From Isoperla grammatica (taxonomy: Eukaryota > Arthropoda > Insecta > Plecoptera > Perlodidae), in assembly GCA_945910005.1 (NCBI GenBank), contig OX246739.1:4494001-4558000 (forward strand): a DNA stretch of 64,000 nucleotides, given 5' to 3'. The position numbers and the translations under genes were made by a program. The notes under the pieces were generated by a model. The model worked only from the letters and a program-made list of their open reading frames with translations, was not told the origin of the DNA and searched no databases. Within the stretch, counting starts at the first letter, position 1, and each line of letters begins with the position of its first letter. This document shows, one piece after another, positions 26,090 through 37,869 of this stretch.

Positions 26090-29000
26090 CCGGCGGCATT
26101 GTTCAATCTTTAAATCTCTGTAGACCAGCCAGCTGTTATTTCACGATTTCGACGTTAATAAGGTAATTAATTGAATGTCACAGCGTTTGGCTCCAAACAT
26201 ATTTTTCATCATCTACAAAGTCGGCGCCCTCTCGGGTGACACGACGACAACAAAGAGGAATCTTTGAAATTTAATTACAAACTCTTGTTTTAGCTTCTGC
26301 AAGGTTTAACACTGTAGTTTTAGCATCACGGGGACAAATAATAATTAAAATTAATTAATTATAAATCATCGCGTTTTCTTGCTTGAGTAAGAGCTTGACA
26401 AAGTCAGTAGATTGGTTTCATCGAGCGCACAGCTTCTTTAAGTAAAGAGAATGAGAGTTTATTTTCCCTACTCAAGTACTCATCCATCTTAATTTTCACC
26501 GGGGCACATTTTGATGTAATGGTATATTAAAGTTTCTGTGAATGTGAGACCATTTGAAGATTCGGAATAATATCTATGTATATATGCAAATTCTGTACTT
26601 CCAATGCGAACTTTTACATTTGAAAAACTAGTTCCGAAATAGCAACCTTTTGCCAAAGAACCTCAAAGTACTGCCGAGACTGAAGAGAGAAAAAATACAT
26701 AACTCAGAAGTCATAATCCTTTCATGAATCCAACATTTAAAATTGTTGACTAATTAATATAAATTCAAAGCGCTGGCTATTTTGAATTTACTTCTGCCCT
26801 ACATAGGCGTGCTTGTTCATTGTGATATCGTCGACTATTCCAACATCAAAAGGGAAATTACTTAGTTCGCGGACGACCGTCGCACTTCGTACACACTTTA
26901 TAAACAGCATTAAAACTATTTGCATGTTAATTTCTCCAGAGACGGCTGGCGTTATGATCACAGCCATAGCGCGCGAGACTTAATGAAAAGTGCCCTCTGT
27001 TTTCACGCTGGGTTTGTTATTAGTTATTAAGACCTCTATGAGCTGCCTCGCATCGACGGAGAACCAAAGAGTTTTTTTAATTACTCGAATGGTCCGGATT
27101 TAGTTTCTGTCTCTCTGGCGTAGATTGTTCTCCCGCTGCGCGTTAAAGATCGTTCGAATCAGTTCACCTCACGACTACTCAGAAGTTATCTAGCTAATGT
27201 TCTAACTTCCTACGACAGCTGGTTTAATCATCTTATCATTTGGTTGGTACAAATTGTTTAAATAAATAGAGAACAAACGTTTGAGGAGGGCGATTAAAAT
27301 CAGAAGCGAACGCTTGTAAGTACGTGACGATAAACTAACACGGGTAAACGAGCTTATTACGTTTAGAGGGGGCAGAACTTTCAACTAGAGGTATACAAAC
27401 TGTGATAGTCAATGTTAGAGTAGCTCGTATATGCATAGAGTGTTGTCATGTCAGATCATTTGAGGAATTGCTCAATTTAAATATTTATTAAGTTATCGAT
27501 ATTTTACAGAGTGCTATTAAATCCTGTATGCAAATTAAGGGCTCATTTGAGAAGTAATAAATCAAAATAAATGCAAAGTTGTAAAGAATTTTTATTTTGT
27601 GTTTTATTTTTGTAAAAATAACTGTCCAGTATAGTCAAGGCTTTTTATCACTATGATATTCATCAGTGAGAGAGGCTGCATTAGTGAGAACATGTTTTAG
27701 AAACTCTATTTCTGTTTCACAAATTTAAAATTAACTTCCTTCGTTTGGATGTTTTGAACCTTTTGACGACATTTCCGTTATTGAAATGCAAATTGGAGAC
27801 GTAGCACATTACTTTATATATCTTCTCACCTTTTTTCCATTTCCTTCCACGATTTAAGTATCCTATAAACACGGAGCCGTAAGGGGCGGCAATCTGCGTA
27901 TATCGCGTAATGTCTGTCTCGTTTACGGCAATCACATAAAATTACATCGAAACGGCGCCATTACGTTCACGTTGCGTAAAACAAGGTCTCTAGATGGAAG
28001 TGGACCTGCTAAGTGGTTGCATACAGTACTGAAGATGAAGCACTGCATAATTCAACAGTAGCAACAATTTCCTTTCGTTAATAGTTTGGTTGTCGGAAAT
28101 CTCAGAGTTGTCCCGAAACGACAGTTTTTATTACAACAGACGGAGCAAGATTGCGACTGTATACAATATTCTATTTTGCGTAATAGTTTTAGTTTTGAAT
28201 CCGAAAACATCATGTGCATTGTATGAGTCGTTTTAAAGTTTCCCATCGCCCTTTAAGCATCAACATTCTCGTTATATGAATGTTTACCATTTCCCTAACG
28301 AGCGTCTACATTGACTTAATTATAATATTATTCGGGTTCATACATTATTAATGTAAGCTTATATTTAATATACATTTTCGTGGACTATTTTTAATCTGAC
28401 CCTAGTTATAGTTACATCGTTTATGAAAAACAGCTTCAGGTTGTTAACGGTACATTTTGCAGAACCGTCATTAATATTGAAATGAAACGAAAACAGCCCC
28501 ATGCACTTCGCTGAGCGTTAAGCGATCCGTTGATGAACTGAATCGCCCAAAGGATTTTTATTTTTACCTGCACATGTGAAGTTCTCATGCCTCGCTGTGA
28601 CGCAGTCGCTCGTATTATATTTATGTATTCTAGCGCGTTTATTCTGTTTTTCAAAAAATTATATTCTTGTGACCATTACTTTTCTTTACACGTCGAAATG
28701 AAGGATCCTTGACATAAGACTACTTATATAACAGCTCATTAGCACATGTTTTTGATGAGTATGTCACTAATGGAGCTTATCTGCTTTAAAATAAAGCCCA
28801 CGGAAACCAATATAAGGACAGATCATTGAAATTTGTTTCCAGGAAATTATTTATATTCTTCTGCATGGAGTGGATCTGATGGAGTGGATTGAAACGCTGA
28901 GGTTTGATGGGGTCAGTAGAAACTATCTACTCATTATTAATCGCCGGGGGGTCCCAAAACTGTGGATACTACGATAGATACGATATAATGTAAATTAAAA

Positions 29001-29130
29001 TACAGGCTTCTTGTTTGAACTCACAACATATGTAAGTGTAGCTCACAGGAGAGGATCCAGTAGAACGAAACGTTGGTGTGAGAGAAATATCAAGCAAACA
29101 AATGCAATAAAATTTATTAATTCATTAGTT
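26090..29130. other. Non-coding, nothing recognised
   Basis: AT-rich sequence with a moderately GC-richer part at about 26.93-27.18 kb. No gene, repeat or RNA identified. Confidence 0.45.
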
Positions 29131-29136
29131 TGTACG

Positions 29137-29885
29137 AGTTTGGTTCTCTAAGCTCAACTACATATAATATAAGCACATGTAAACGAACCTGCGTGACATA
29201 CCACCGATTTTGAGATAATCACGTAAGTTTCAGGGGCTGTCTGTGTGTCATTCAAAAACTACGTTGTCACACAAAGTATCGATTTATAAGATAACCCGAG
29301 TATATTCACTTGATTTGATACATTCTAATTAAGCTCAACTATCTTAACTATAAGCACATGTAAACGCACCTGCGTGTCATACCACCGATTTTGAGTTAAT
29401 CACGTAAGTTTCAGAGGCTGTCTGTGTGTCATTCGAAAATTACGTAATGCCACACAAAGTATTGATTTGTAAGATAACCCAAGTATGATCACATAACATG
29501 ATACCTTCAAATTAGGCTCAATTATATATACTATAAGCACATGTAAACGAACCTGCCTGACATACCACCGATTTTGAGATAATCGCGTAGGTTTAAGGGG
29601 CTGTCTGTGTGTCATTCGAAAATTACGTAATGTCACACAAAGTATTGATTTGTAAGATAACCCGAGTATGTTCACTTGACTTGATACCTTCCAATTAGGC
29701 TCAATTTCATGTTATATAAGCATGTGTAAACGAACCTGTGTGACATAGGCCTACTACCGATTTTGGGATAATCACGTAAGTTTCAGGGGTTGTCTGTGTG
29801 TCATTCGAAAATTACGTAATGTCACACGAAGTTTTGACTTGTAAGATAACCCGAGTATGTTCACTTGACTTGATACCTTCTAATG
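29137..29885. repeat. Tandem array of four ~182-bp units
   Basis: The marker gcacatgtaaacg recurs at about 29173, 29354, 29537 and (as gcatgtgtaaacg) 29720, giving a period of 181-183 bp. Each unit also carries the same accgattttgRgataatc block, ctgtctgtgtgtcatt, and gtaagataaccc. Units differ from each other by scattered substitutions and small indels. An open frame of about 90 codons on the - strand spans two units and is repeat-derived. Confidence 0.95.
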
Positions 29886-29889
29886 AAAG

Positions 29890-31020
29890 AGTATGTTTAT
29901 TTAATGATTGCATGGTCACACCACTCAGGTTACGTTTTATTTTTGGGGATCAATGTGCAGCTGATTTTTTCTTATCCCTACCCGACTTCATTGTTGAACA
30001 CAGGGAGCAGATATATAAAAAAAAAAAAAAAAAAAAAATTAATTATAAAAGTGATAAATTGAAAAATTAAATTTAACAAACAATAAACTTGTGGAAAACA
30101 GTGCACAACACAAATATAAACGAAACGTGTACTTAATTCGTGATTTAACTGAAACTACATATTTGAAATGAAAAATAAAAAATGTGTATTCCAGTGACTT
30201 TTTGTAATTATATCTATTAAGTATTTTAATGTTCATGTAATTACCAACTTCTTGTTTGCTCCACCAGAGTATTCTTCGTTGCCTTGCTGATCAAAAGCGA
30301 CATTCCCAAAAATACCTTAAACGTTTTTGTTTCCATTTTATAACACAAGTCTGAATAACATTAAGTTCAAGGTAATTAATGGATTTTCGACATCTGAGAA
30401 AACGAAATGCTTTAGAATCCCCTTACGACTACAATGCAAACTCTTGAGAGTGGTTGAGCGTTACTCAATACGACAATCCAAAACTTTGTCTAAAAACAAG
30501 GTTCAGTTTCACAATTCAGTAGCATCAAAAGCTTGGAACACAAACGTCATGTTACGCTGGCTTTGAGTTGTTCCTGCCGATGCTGCCATGTTGAGTTTAA
30601 TTAGGTGCACAAAGGAGTAACATTCATCTGGCTGGAGGCGAACATGCAAGCAGAAGAACGGGATCACAGAACTGACGCTCAAACGTCAAAGGCTATAATT
30701 TAATTATAAATAACAAAGTGTTGTATACATGTATTCTCTGGATACCATTATGCCCCGAAGTATATTTAGTTATTAAATTGTTAAATGGAACGTAAACGCA
30801 ACGTTTTCGTAGCCAATTTGGCATACATTTACGATGTGTGTTGTGTACTTAGTCAAAGTCATGACTTTTCAGTGAAATATTCACCAGTTGATAACTCAAT
30901 TTAAAAGCGTTTGTTGGTGGTTTCCCCGGCGAACACAGTAGATCTGTACAATGGAAATCCAATAATATCCACTTTTCCCCGAAGCTTTAAAAAGTAGTAT
31001 TGAGCATTACCGACATGAAT
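29890..31020. other. Non-coding, nothing recognised except a poly(A) tract
   Basis: Short frames on the + strand at 29.8-30.6 kb have no domain. Confidence 0.45.
30017..30038 (+). repeat. Poly(A) tract, 22 nt
   Basis: It may be the tail of a + strand retroposon, but no body could be recognised upstream. Confidence 0.9.
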
Positions 31021-31029
31021 GCTTTTATG

Positions 31030-31600
31030 CTCGGTATACCTTCTAGAGGCCTGTCTTGGATTAGTTGGTATTATGTCAGTGGCGTTTTGCTCCAGTGTCT
31101 TTTAGAGACTTTGGTTTGGTTGGCAGAATGTCAGGGATTATCCACCATATAGACATATTCTAGTGATTTTGTGTTCCAGTGCCTTCTAGAGACCTTGGAT
31201 TAGTTGGTATTATGCAAGGGATTATCCACCATGGATATATTTAAGTGACTTCAGTGACTTGTGCCTCAGTGCCTTCTAGAGACCTTGGTTTAGTTGGTAG
31301 CGTGTCACGGATTATCCATCATGGATATGTCTCAGTGACTTCAGTGCTCCAGTGCAGTGGCAGTGCCTTCTAGATACCTTGGTTTAGTTGGTAGTATGTC
31401 ACGGATTATCCATCATGGATATGTTTCAGTGACTTCAGTGCCCCAGTGCAGTGGCAGTGCCTTCTAGAGACCTTGGTTTAGTTGGTAGCGTGTCACGGAT
31501 TATCCATCATGGATATGTTTCAGTGACTTCAGTGACTTCAGTGCCTTCTAGAGACCTTGGTTTAGTTGGTAGCGTGTCGGGGATTATAGGATCACGATCC
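31030..31600. repeat. Minisatellite of seven units, 60-94 bp spacing
   Basis: The core ccttctagagaccttggttt plus ttggtagcgtgtcacggatt and a tatccatcatggatatg segment recurs with ttctaga (or ttttaga) at about 31041, 31100, 31183, 31274, 31368, 31462 and 31545. Unit length varies because of an inner 9-bp sub-repeat (cagtgactt) present in different numbers and an extra ccagtgcagtgg block in two units. The first units are most diverged and the last most alike, as expected for an array growing at one end. Confidence 0.95.
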
Positions 31601-32900
31601 CATTTGAGCTCAGTGGGTTGGACTTCACCGCCTTCTGTAGCGGATTGAAATGCTCAGCGAGGCTGCGTTGCCACTTGAGTCTTATAGCCACTTATACTAA
31701 TTGAAGAAGACAACTCGAAGGAGTATCACAAGAGACATTTCGAGTTACATTTAAGAGTTCACATAATAAAAGCAAATTACTTCGTCCATAAAACAATAGT
31801 TGATTCAGTTGTACATGAAACGTTCCAAAAATAATTTAGTTAATTTGAATTTATTCACTCTAAATTTAGTATTTTAATAGGGAACACGCGTATGGAACTT
31901 TTAATCGATTTTTAAATACCTTGTCTCTCATTTTATAATTTTGTGTCTTTGAATTTTGAAAAACGGATCAGTCTATGCCTCAAAATAATTGGTTTAGTAA
32001 CAATAAATAAAAGGGCGCGAAAAACGAGCCGCCGCCATGTAGAGTGAATTTGACGTCATGGTTTTGTTCTTTGTACGCTCACCGCCTCAGCGATTGGTCT
32101 GTTACGCCACATCTACAGAATCATTGCGTCACAGCCACCTGTACGCGTTTCAGATCCCCGAGTTTAAACTTCAATAAATGCGACCACATTAAACCCATTT
32201 AAAAATTTCTTTTTTACTTAGGACTTGCATTAATATACTTTTTGTATCTGATACTATTAAACTAAGTGTTTGGTTTAACAAAAAAAAATCGTACGCGTGT
32301 TGCCTATTATTTAACATCCATGAATTTAACGAATTGCAATTGAACAAAGATTGGTTTTAGCTAAAACCACAGTTTTGAATATTTTCCACAATACGTGTTC
32401 AAGGATTTTGCATCTGTAACACAACTTAAAAACATTTAGCGAACAATTTAAGAGTGAAAAAAAGTATATAATTTTATATAAATGTATTGTGAGTGTATAA
32501 GATAATCTGAAAGAAGGTAAAAAATACAATTCTTATTCTTATCTTAACTATTTTAAGGCTGTTATTCTACATGTACAGTCTCACAAATAACTACAGGATA
32601 ATGCAAGATAATGTGCTACGGATCTCTCGCAATGGTCGATGTAGATAAGCGTAGCACACGTCCAACGTCTACCTTGAAGCCGTTTATTCTGGGATATGTG
32701 ATGTCCCTCTTACGATAAGGTAACGTCTCTATAAGCGGGCTCGCTGGGTTAGAATAGAGGCCCAGCGACTTATCTCAGACTCGTTCACGACGCCTTTGAG
32801 TTATTTGGATCTCATGAAGTGATTCGCTTCTTCCCGAACGCGCCTTCGATGTCGTCCGAGAAGTACTTCCGGTTTAGCCCTGGGGCCACGTAAATCAGTT

Positions 32901-32919
32901 GGGGGGGGGGGGGGGGGGG
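32901..32919 (+). repeat. Poly(G) tract, 19 nt
   Basis: An uninterrupted run of 19 G. Confidence 0.95.
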
Positions 32920-33092
32920 CGCAGCACTTGGGATCAAGATATTGGAGCACACGTCGTTCCGCCACCCAAGGAAGTGCGATCATCTTAAGAACGGGCCGAG
33001 CAAAACGGTCGCAAATGTTATGAAGCGTAGCGTATGTTGATACTGCCATTCAACTCAAATGTTGCTACTTCCTCTAAATTAAATCTTGCAGT

Positions 33093-33138
33093 CTTCACCG
33101 GAAGCTGCTAATAAAAAGTGATTGCCCTTCCGGTGAAG
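33093..33138. repeat. Perfect inverted repeat, 12-bp arms, 22-nt loop
   Basis: CTTCACCGGAAG (33093-33104) pairs exactly with CTTCCGGTGAAG (33127-33138). The arms contain CCGGAAG, an ETS-type core. Confidence 0.95.
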
Positions 33139-33194
33139 CGTAAACTTGTATACCGGCATAACTCATCTGAGCCATTGATCATATATACAGATAG

Positions 33195-33330
33195 AGATGG
33201 TTCGATGTTATACAAACTGTATTAACTCAGGAGAACGTCGGTTCGATACCCGCTACGGCAATCGTGACTGAAGGTTGTTCCCGAAGTATTCCTCAGCCAC
33301 CAGGAAGTTTGTCTCGTATGTTAATAATTA
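33195..33330 (+). mobile_element. tRNA-derived SINE copy
   Basis: A weak A-box-like segment near 33200 is followed by a good B box, GGTTCGATACC, at about 33239. The body with gtgactgaaggttgttcccg and attcctcagccaccagg matches the copy at 23.8 kb. Confidence 0.55.
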
Positions 33331-33636
33331 TAACTAGTATGTCTGTATACATGAGGTTCCATATAGATTGTATTTAGGGTGTGCCATGTGAAAATGTAAA
33401 TATGAAAGCTAACACAATATGTTAGCATCATTTTAATACGGTAGCTGTACGTTTGAACAAGAGCATAATAATATGCTGTTTTTTTAGGTTCAATTGTGTT
33501 TAATAATGTAGTTTGTCATAGTTATAAGATTTTACTTTAATCCTAACTGTATTGTGGTTAGAATATAAATGTGTATAATGTGAATTCAGAATGTGAACAT
33601 GTTACGTTATTATAAACATCCTAAATTTGAATAACC

Positions 33637-33697
33637 CATCATTCCAACGACCAATCACATCAACGACCTGTCATTCCAACGACCCGTCATCTAAAAC
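33637..33697. repeat. Short tandem repeat with cattccaacgacc units
   Basis: cattccaacgacc, cacatcaacgacc and cattccaacgacc follow each other at about 15-18 bp spacing. Confidence 0.7.
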
Positions 33698-36600
33698 GAA
33701 ATGTGTGCTATGGTTTCACACCTCTGTAAATACCAGTAATATTTCGAGTTAAATATTTTTCGTTTAATATGAATGTTTCCCTTTCTTTTAAATATACCGA
33801 CTTCATAAAAAAAGTTGTGATTTAAATGTATCAATTCAACTTTGCATTTTAACGAGTTTGTATAAAACATAAATACAACACCAATAACTTGGGTATTGTG
33901 AAATTAAGTTTGAGTATACGTTGAAATAGAGTAAGTGCAGCTAATTGTGTCAAGCTTACAATGCCAAACAAACAACCGACAATTCATAATGTATAACATA
34001 TACATTAATTGGTAACATGTTAACAAAGTTATATAATACCCATGTTGTATGTATCAATTGCATGAACTCACTTTTATAAATATAAACTAATTCTCACAAG
34101 TTGTTTATACAAGTAAAACGTTTTGATGTTTAACATTTTCGTACAATTAGACATATTCCTGTGAAATTCAATAACGGAAGGGGAGATTTTCAAAGGAAGC
34201 AGCACAAATTCAGCTCTTTGCATACATACATGTACGTATCGCATCTTCCCTGAGGAAAACATGGTCATAGCCGTCCGTCCCTATCATTATCCTCCAGCCA
34301 GAGTATTTGCTTTGTACGCTGCCCTGAAGTTGAAGTTTACCTCACTAAGGGGCTCCTGGGTATAAGCGGCTTTGAAGTGAAGCCGTGAACGATGAGAAAA
34401 CTAAGCAGACCCACCATTGCGAATGTTGAACCTCTTAATGGGTATAGAAATTGCTTTAGGGGTCTTTGTAGCATTTGCTGTTCTGGTTTGGTTGCGTTCA
34501 GCCGCTTACAGAACGCTTTTCAGTAGTGTACTGCTTGACTTGACCCTTGCGGGAAGGGTAATTGGCCTCTTGTGCTCAGACCAAAGATGCTCAGACTCAG
34601 ACACGATGGAGGATTATATCCACTGCCACCTTCAGTCGTGGTGTGGGGGTCGCATACACTGCATCACTGACCACTGACTGAGCACTGCCTGCTATACAAC
34701 TCACATAAAACCCCTCGAGGAGGCAGTGCACTATTTGTTATTGGGCAATTATCCATTGGTTCGAAAGAAGTAAAATACTTTTAGAAATAAACCATGTTTA
34801 AAATTACGAGACCCTTTTAGCCGGTTCCCATGTCAATTGCCGTGCGGCAAGATGATGCGCACTGACCAATCACAGCGTTTAACCCTCACGGTGCTGCCGG
34901 GTGCCAACACGGTATGTTCGTTTACTTTCAATTCATGGTTACTGTGTTTCAGATGACGTATGGTTCATGTTTAACTGTAATCTATATCATTTTATATTTT
35001 CTACAAAGAAACACATTTATAACTCTCGGATCTTGTCCATTCTTATTTAAGATAGCACACAAAATCATTTTCGTGAACTTCATCAGAAGTTATACGTGTT
35101 GTAATTAAAAGTCTCACATTTTGTGGTAAGCATATTTGATTAAAAATAAAAGTACATTTTGGTCTCTAAACTGGCGTTGTGTGACGTAACTGAATACTCC
35201 GTACAATGAAGATTTTCTGTCTATAAACCACGTTTGTATGAAATTTATACTTTTTCAGTTAGTATCTGCATATTCAACAATGACCTCGAGTGCGGTACTA
35301 GGGTTTCTATGTGACGCACATAAATAAAGCAGGGGCCCGGCCGGTTCGCCACTGGCTGTCCTGCACACTTCCCGCCACGACAAAACAAATCAGCCAATTG
35401 TCTGGCTCGTGAAAACGAAACAAGTGAGAACCAACATCTGAGGGCAATAAAGTGCCGGACTGTGACAGAACAGGAGAGCTGACCCGTTTGCTGAACAACG
35501 CATTGAAATCAAGTTTTAAACAAACAAAGCAACTGTCGCTTGGAATTATTTATACAGTATACAGTCCAGTCCACATTTTGCGCATTAAACTTCACTTTCT
35601 GTCGATATCACAATCATGCAGGTGTTCAAAACATTGCACATTTTTTAAATCATTCCTATACTATAGAAACATGAACTAAATAGATTTAAACAAAATTGCG
35701 ATAGAAAAGCATTTTATAGGTGATTTTTATTGATAACAAAGTACAAAGAAGTTTATTTTTAATGGTTAAGCCAGTCACATGAAACTACGTTTTTTCAATG
35801 TTTATCTGCGCTATATTTCGATTCCAATTTTGCCAGCTCTTTTCTAAATTTGAAAATTCTACCATAACTTCTGCAGCAACACGACTCACTATTCTAGAGA
35901 TCATAAACAGGTAGGCCTAATCGGGTTAAGAAAGCCAGCAACATGAGTAGCCAATTAAACATGTTTATGGTTGAATGATTTGTCATGTATGCTATACCCA
36001 CAATCAACTTAGAAGGAAACAATGATTTGCATATTCCACCTGATTAAGACGTTCAAAACTGAAATGTCACCATTCCCTGCCTCCTGGGCAACAGGCCATT
36101 TTGTACGTAGGAATTGTTGTAAATATCAGGTTATTAATTTTGTTGTAACCTCTTTTAGTGACCTGTAGACATTAGTTATCTAAAAAACTAACAGGCTAAG
36201 AGAAAAATTGTTTGCGGTGGAGACATTTGTACAATGACAGATTTATGGGATCACCTTGTAACCAAAAAACTGGCATCTTTTTCTGTGCTACATTTTTATA
36301 GTAATTGGGTCTAGGTAATTGATGATATATAAACTACTATTTCTTCTTGGTGTGTATCAACACATGGTAAGCATGTCATAATACTAGATTTCTTTTTCGA
36401 AAACATTCACTACAGCTTGGGTCGGTGATATATTTCACTGACTTTGCTCGCCGGAAACTCAAGTCAGTAGCGATAATAACTCGTATATGCAGCTCGTAAA
36501 AAGGCCGATATTTATCTTCACACTGGTATGAATGCTTACAAATACTTGAATGTGTACACGGGTTTTAAGCTTCAACCCACTTTGTGGTCATTAGTTTATG

Positions 36601-37579
36601 ACATAAATTTTGAATCCAATTTTTCCGCAAACTGGCAATATACGTAATGGTGGCCAAACCGACTAACTTGATGGAAATTACTTCCACACCACATTTCAAT
36701 TTAAACACACCTCATTGTTTTTTTGCCTAAATGTACATAAACTTCGGTGTTTTAATTTTTGTTTCGCTAAACGCACGTTATTTCTACTGGTTTTAACAGC
36801 AGTCGACCGAAACCAAAATGTGATTGATAATTAGTGTGTAAAAAGAGCTAAAAGCAAAACAAACTCGAGATCGGGATAATTAAACGACATTCGAAATTAA
36901 TGCATGCCCGTAAGGGACCAGAATGAATCTAATGTTGTCTGGATCCGATTTCATCGCTGAAGTATTACTCATATAATCATGAAAGGCATTATTATAAATG
37001 TGAGTTGACGGAGAGTGGTGCACGCACTCGGCCTCTCCACCTCGGGTGATACGAAGTCTCACGAGGTATTCCGAGCATATATTCCGTCCCTTGACGCCAA
37101 TTCCCTTAACGCCAGCGATATTTTCCCTTTACGCTATCGTTTCTACCAGGCAACGCGGGGCCTTGTTGGTGTTCGGGGACTTGAGACAGACATATGTGAT
37201 TTGAGTCTCCGTTAGGACGTTGCTGTAAAGGGAAATTTGTTATTCCCTTATTGCCAACATATTTTAATCTGGTAGTTCATACATAAACACACATATTATG
37301 ATGGAAATAATGGTATTGTACATTTTTCTGACTCGGATCCCTGTTATGTACCGGAGAGAAAAGGTCTAAGGTAGCACTGCTTGTCGTAAGACTCGACAAA
37401 GGTGCCGACTTCTTATAACTTAACGGTTGAGCTCGTCGCTAACCACCAAATATTCTAACGCCAACGCCCAATCGGGGAATCAATCATATCTGTCTCATTT
37501 GCAGGTAGCTTACGTTGTTGGCGATGAAGGAATACATCAAATGTTGCGTTAGCTATCCACGTCCTCCAAGCAACGCTCT

Positions 37580-37860
37580 ATAGTCTATAGTCTATACATC
37601 TGTGGTTGTCGTTACGGTCATCGGCGCTAACGGAAGACAAGACACCGCACGACACACATAGTATGTTTACTGTGCAAACGTCGGCGTGGGAACCAGAGGA
37701 TTTCATTGAGCACGAGCAGAGGAAGAATCAAATAGTACTTCCTGTGTTTGTTTAGCTGTTCTGTCTGTGGACGAACCACGGCTGCTCACGAGTGAATGAA
37801 TTTGGACGACAATCGTAGTGAATTTGTTTTAGTGATTGTAAAGGGCGTCGCGTAGCCGTG
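37580..37860 (+). promoter_or_regulatory. CpG-rich block with donor-like end, candidate promoter or 5' exon
   Basis: This stretch has far more CpG and GC than its AT-rich flanks (for example cggtcatcggcgctaacgg). It ends at ...gcgtagcc before gtgagtatg, a good splice-donor match at 37858. It lies upstream of the peroxidasin exons on the same strand. No signal peptide or LRRNT is encoded in it in frame, so at most it would be a non-coding first exon. Assignment to this gene is inference from position only. Confidence 0.2.
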
Positions 37861-37869
37861 AGTATGCGT

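Larger units (their letters stand above)
31610..37575. other. Non-coding, unrecognised apart from small repeats
   Basis: Contains the 32.9-kb G tract, the 33.1-kb hairpin, a SINE and a short tandem repeat. A GC-richer patch at about 34.3-34.7 kb has an open frame with a hydrophobic start, and one at about 35.3-35.5 kb is open on the - strand. Neither is recognised. Confidence 0.45.

Noticed and set aside
29400..29675. 91-codon - strand frame with an internal duplication (LSYKSILC)
   Set aside because: The duplication is the 182-bp tandem repeat; the same string appears at 58.4 kb because of the dispersed copy.
29137..31600. CRISPR-like arrays
   Set aside because: The units are long, degenerate and without unique spacers, and the DNA is eukaryotic.
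34300..34390. CFVRC string as a possible LRRNT remnant upstream of the peroxidasin exons
   Set aside because: The other cap cysteines are missing and no phase 2 donor follows.
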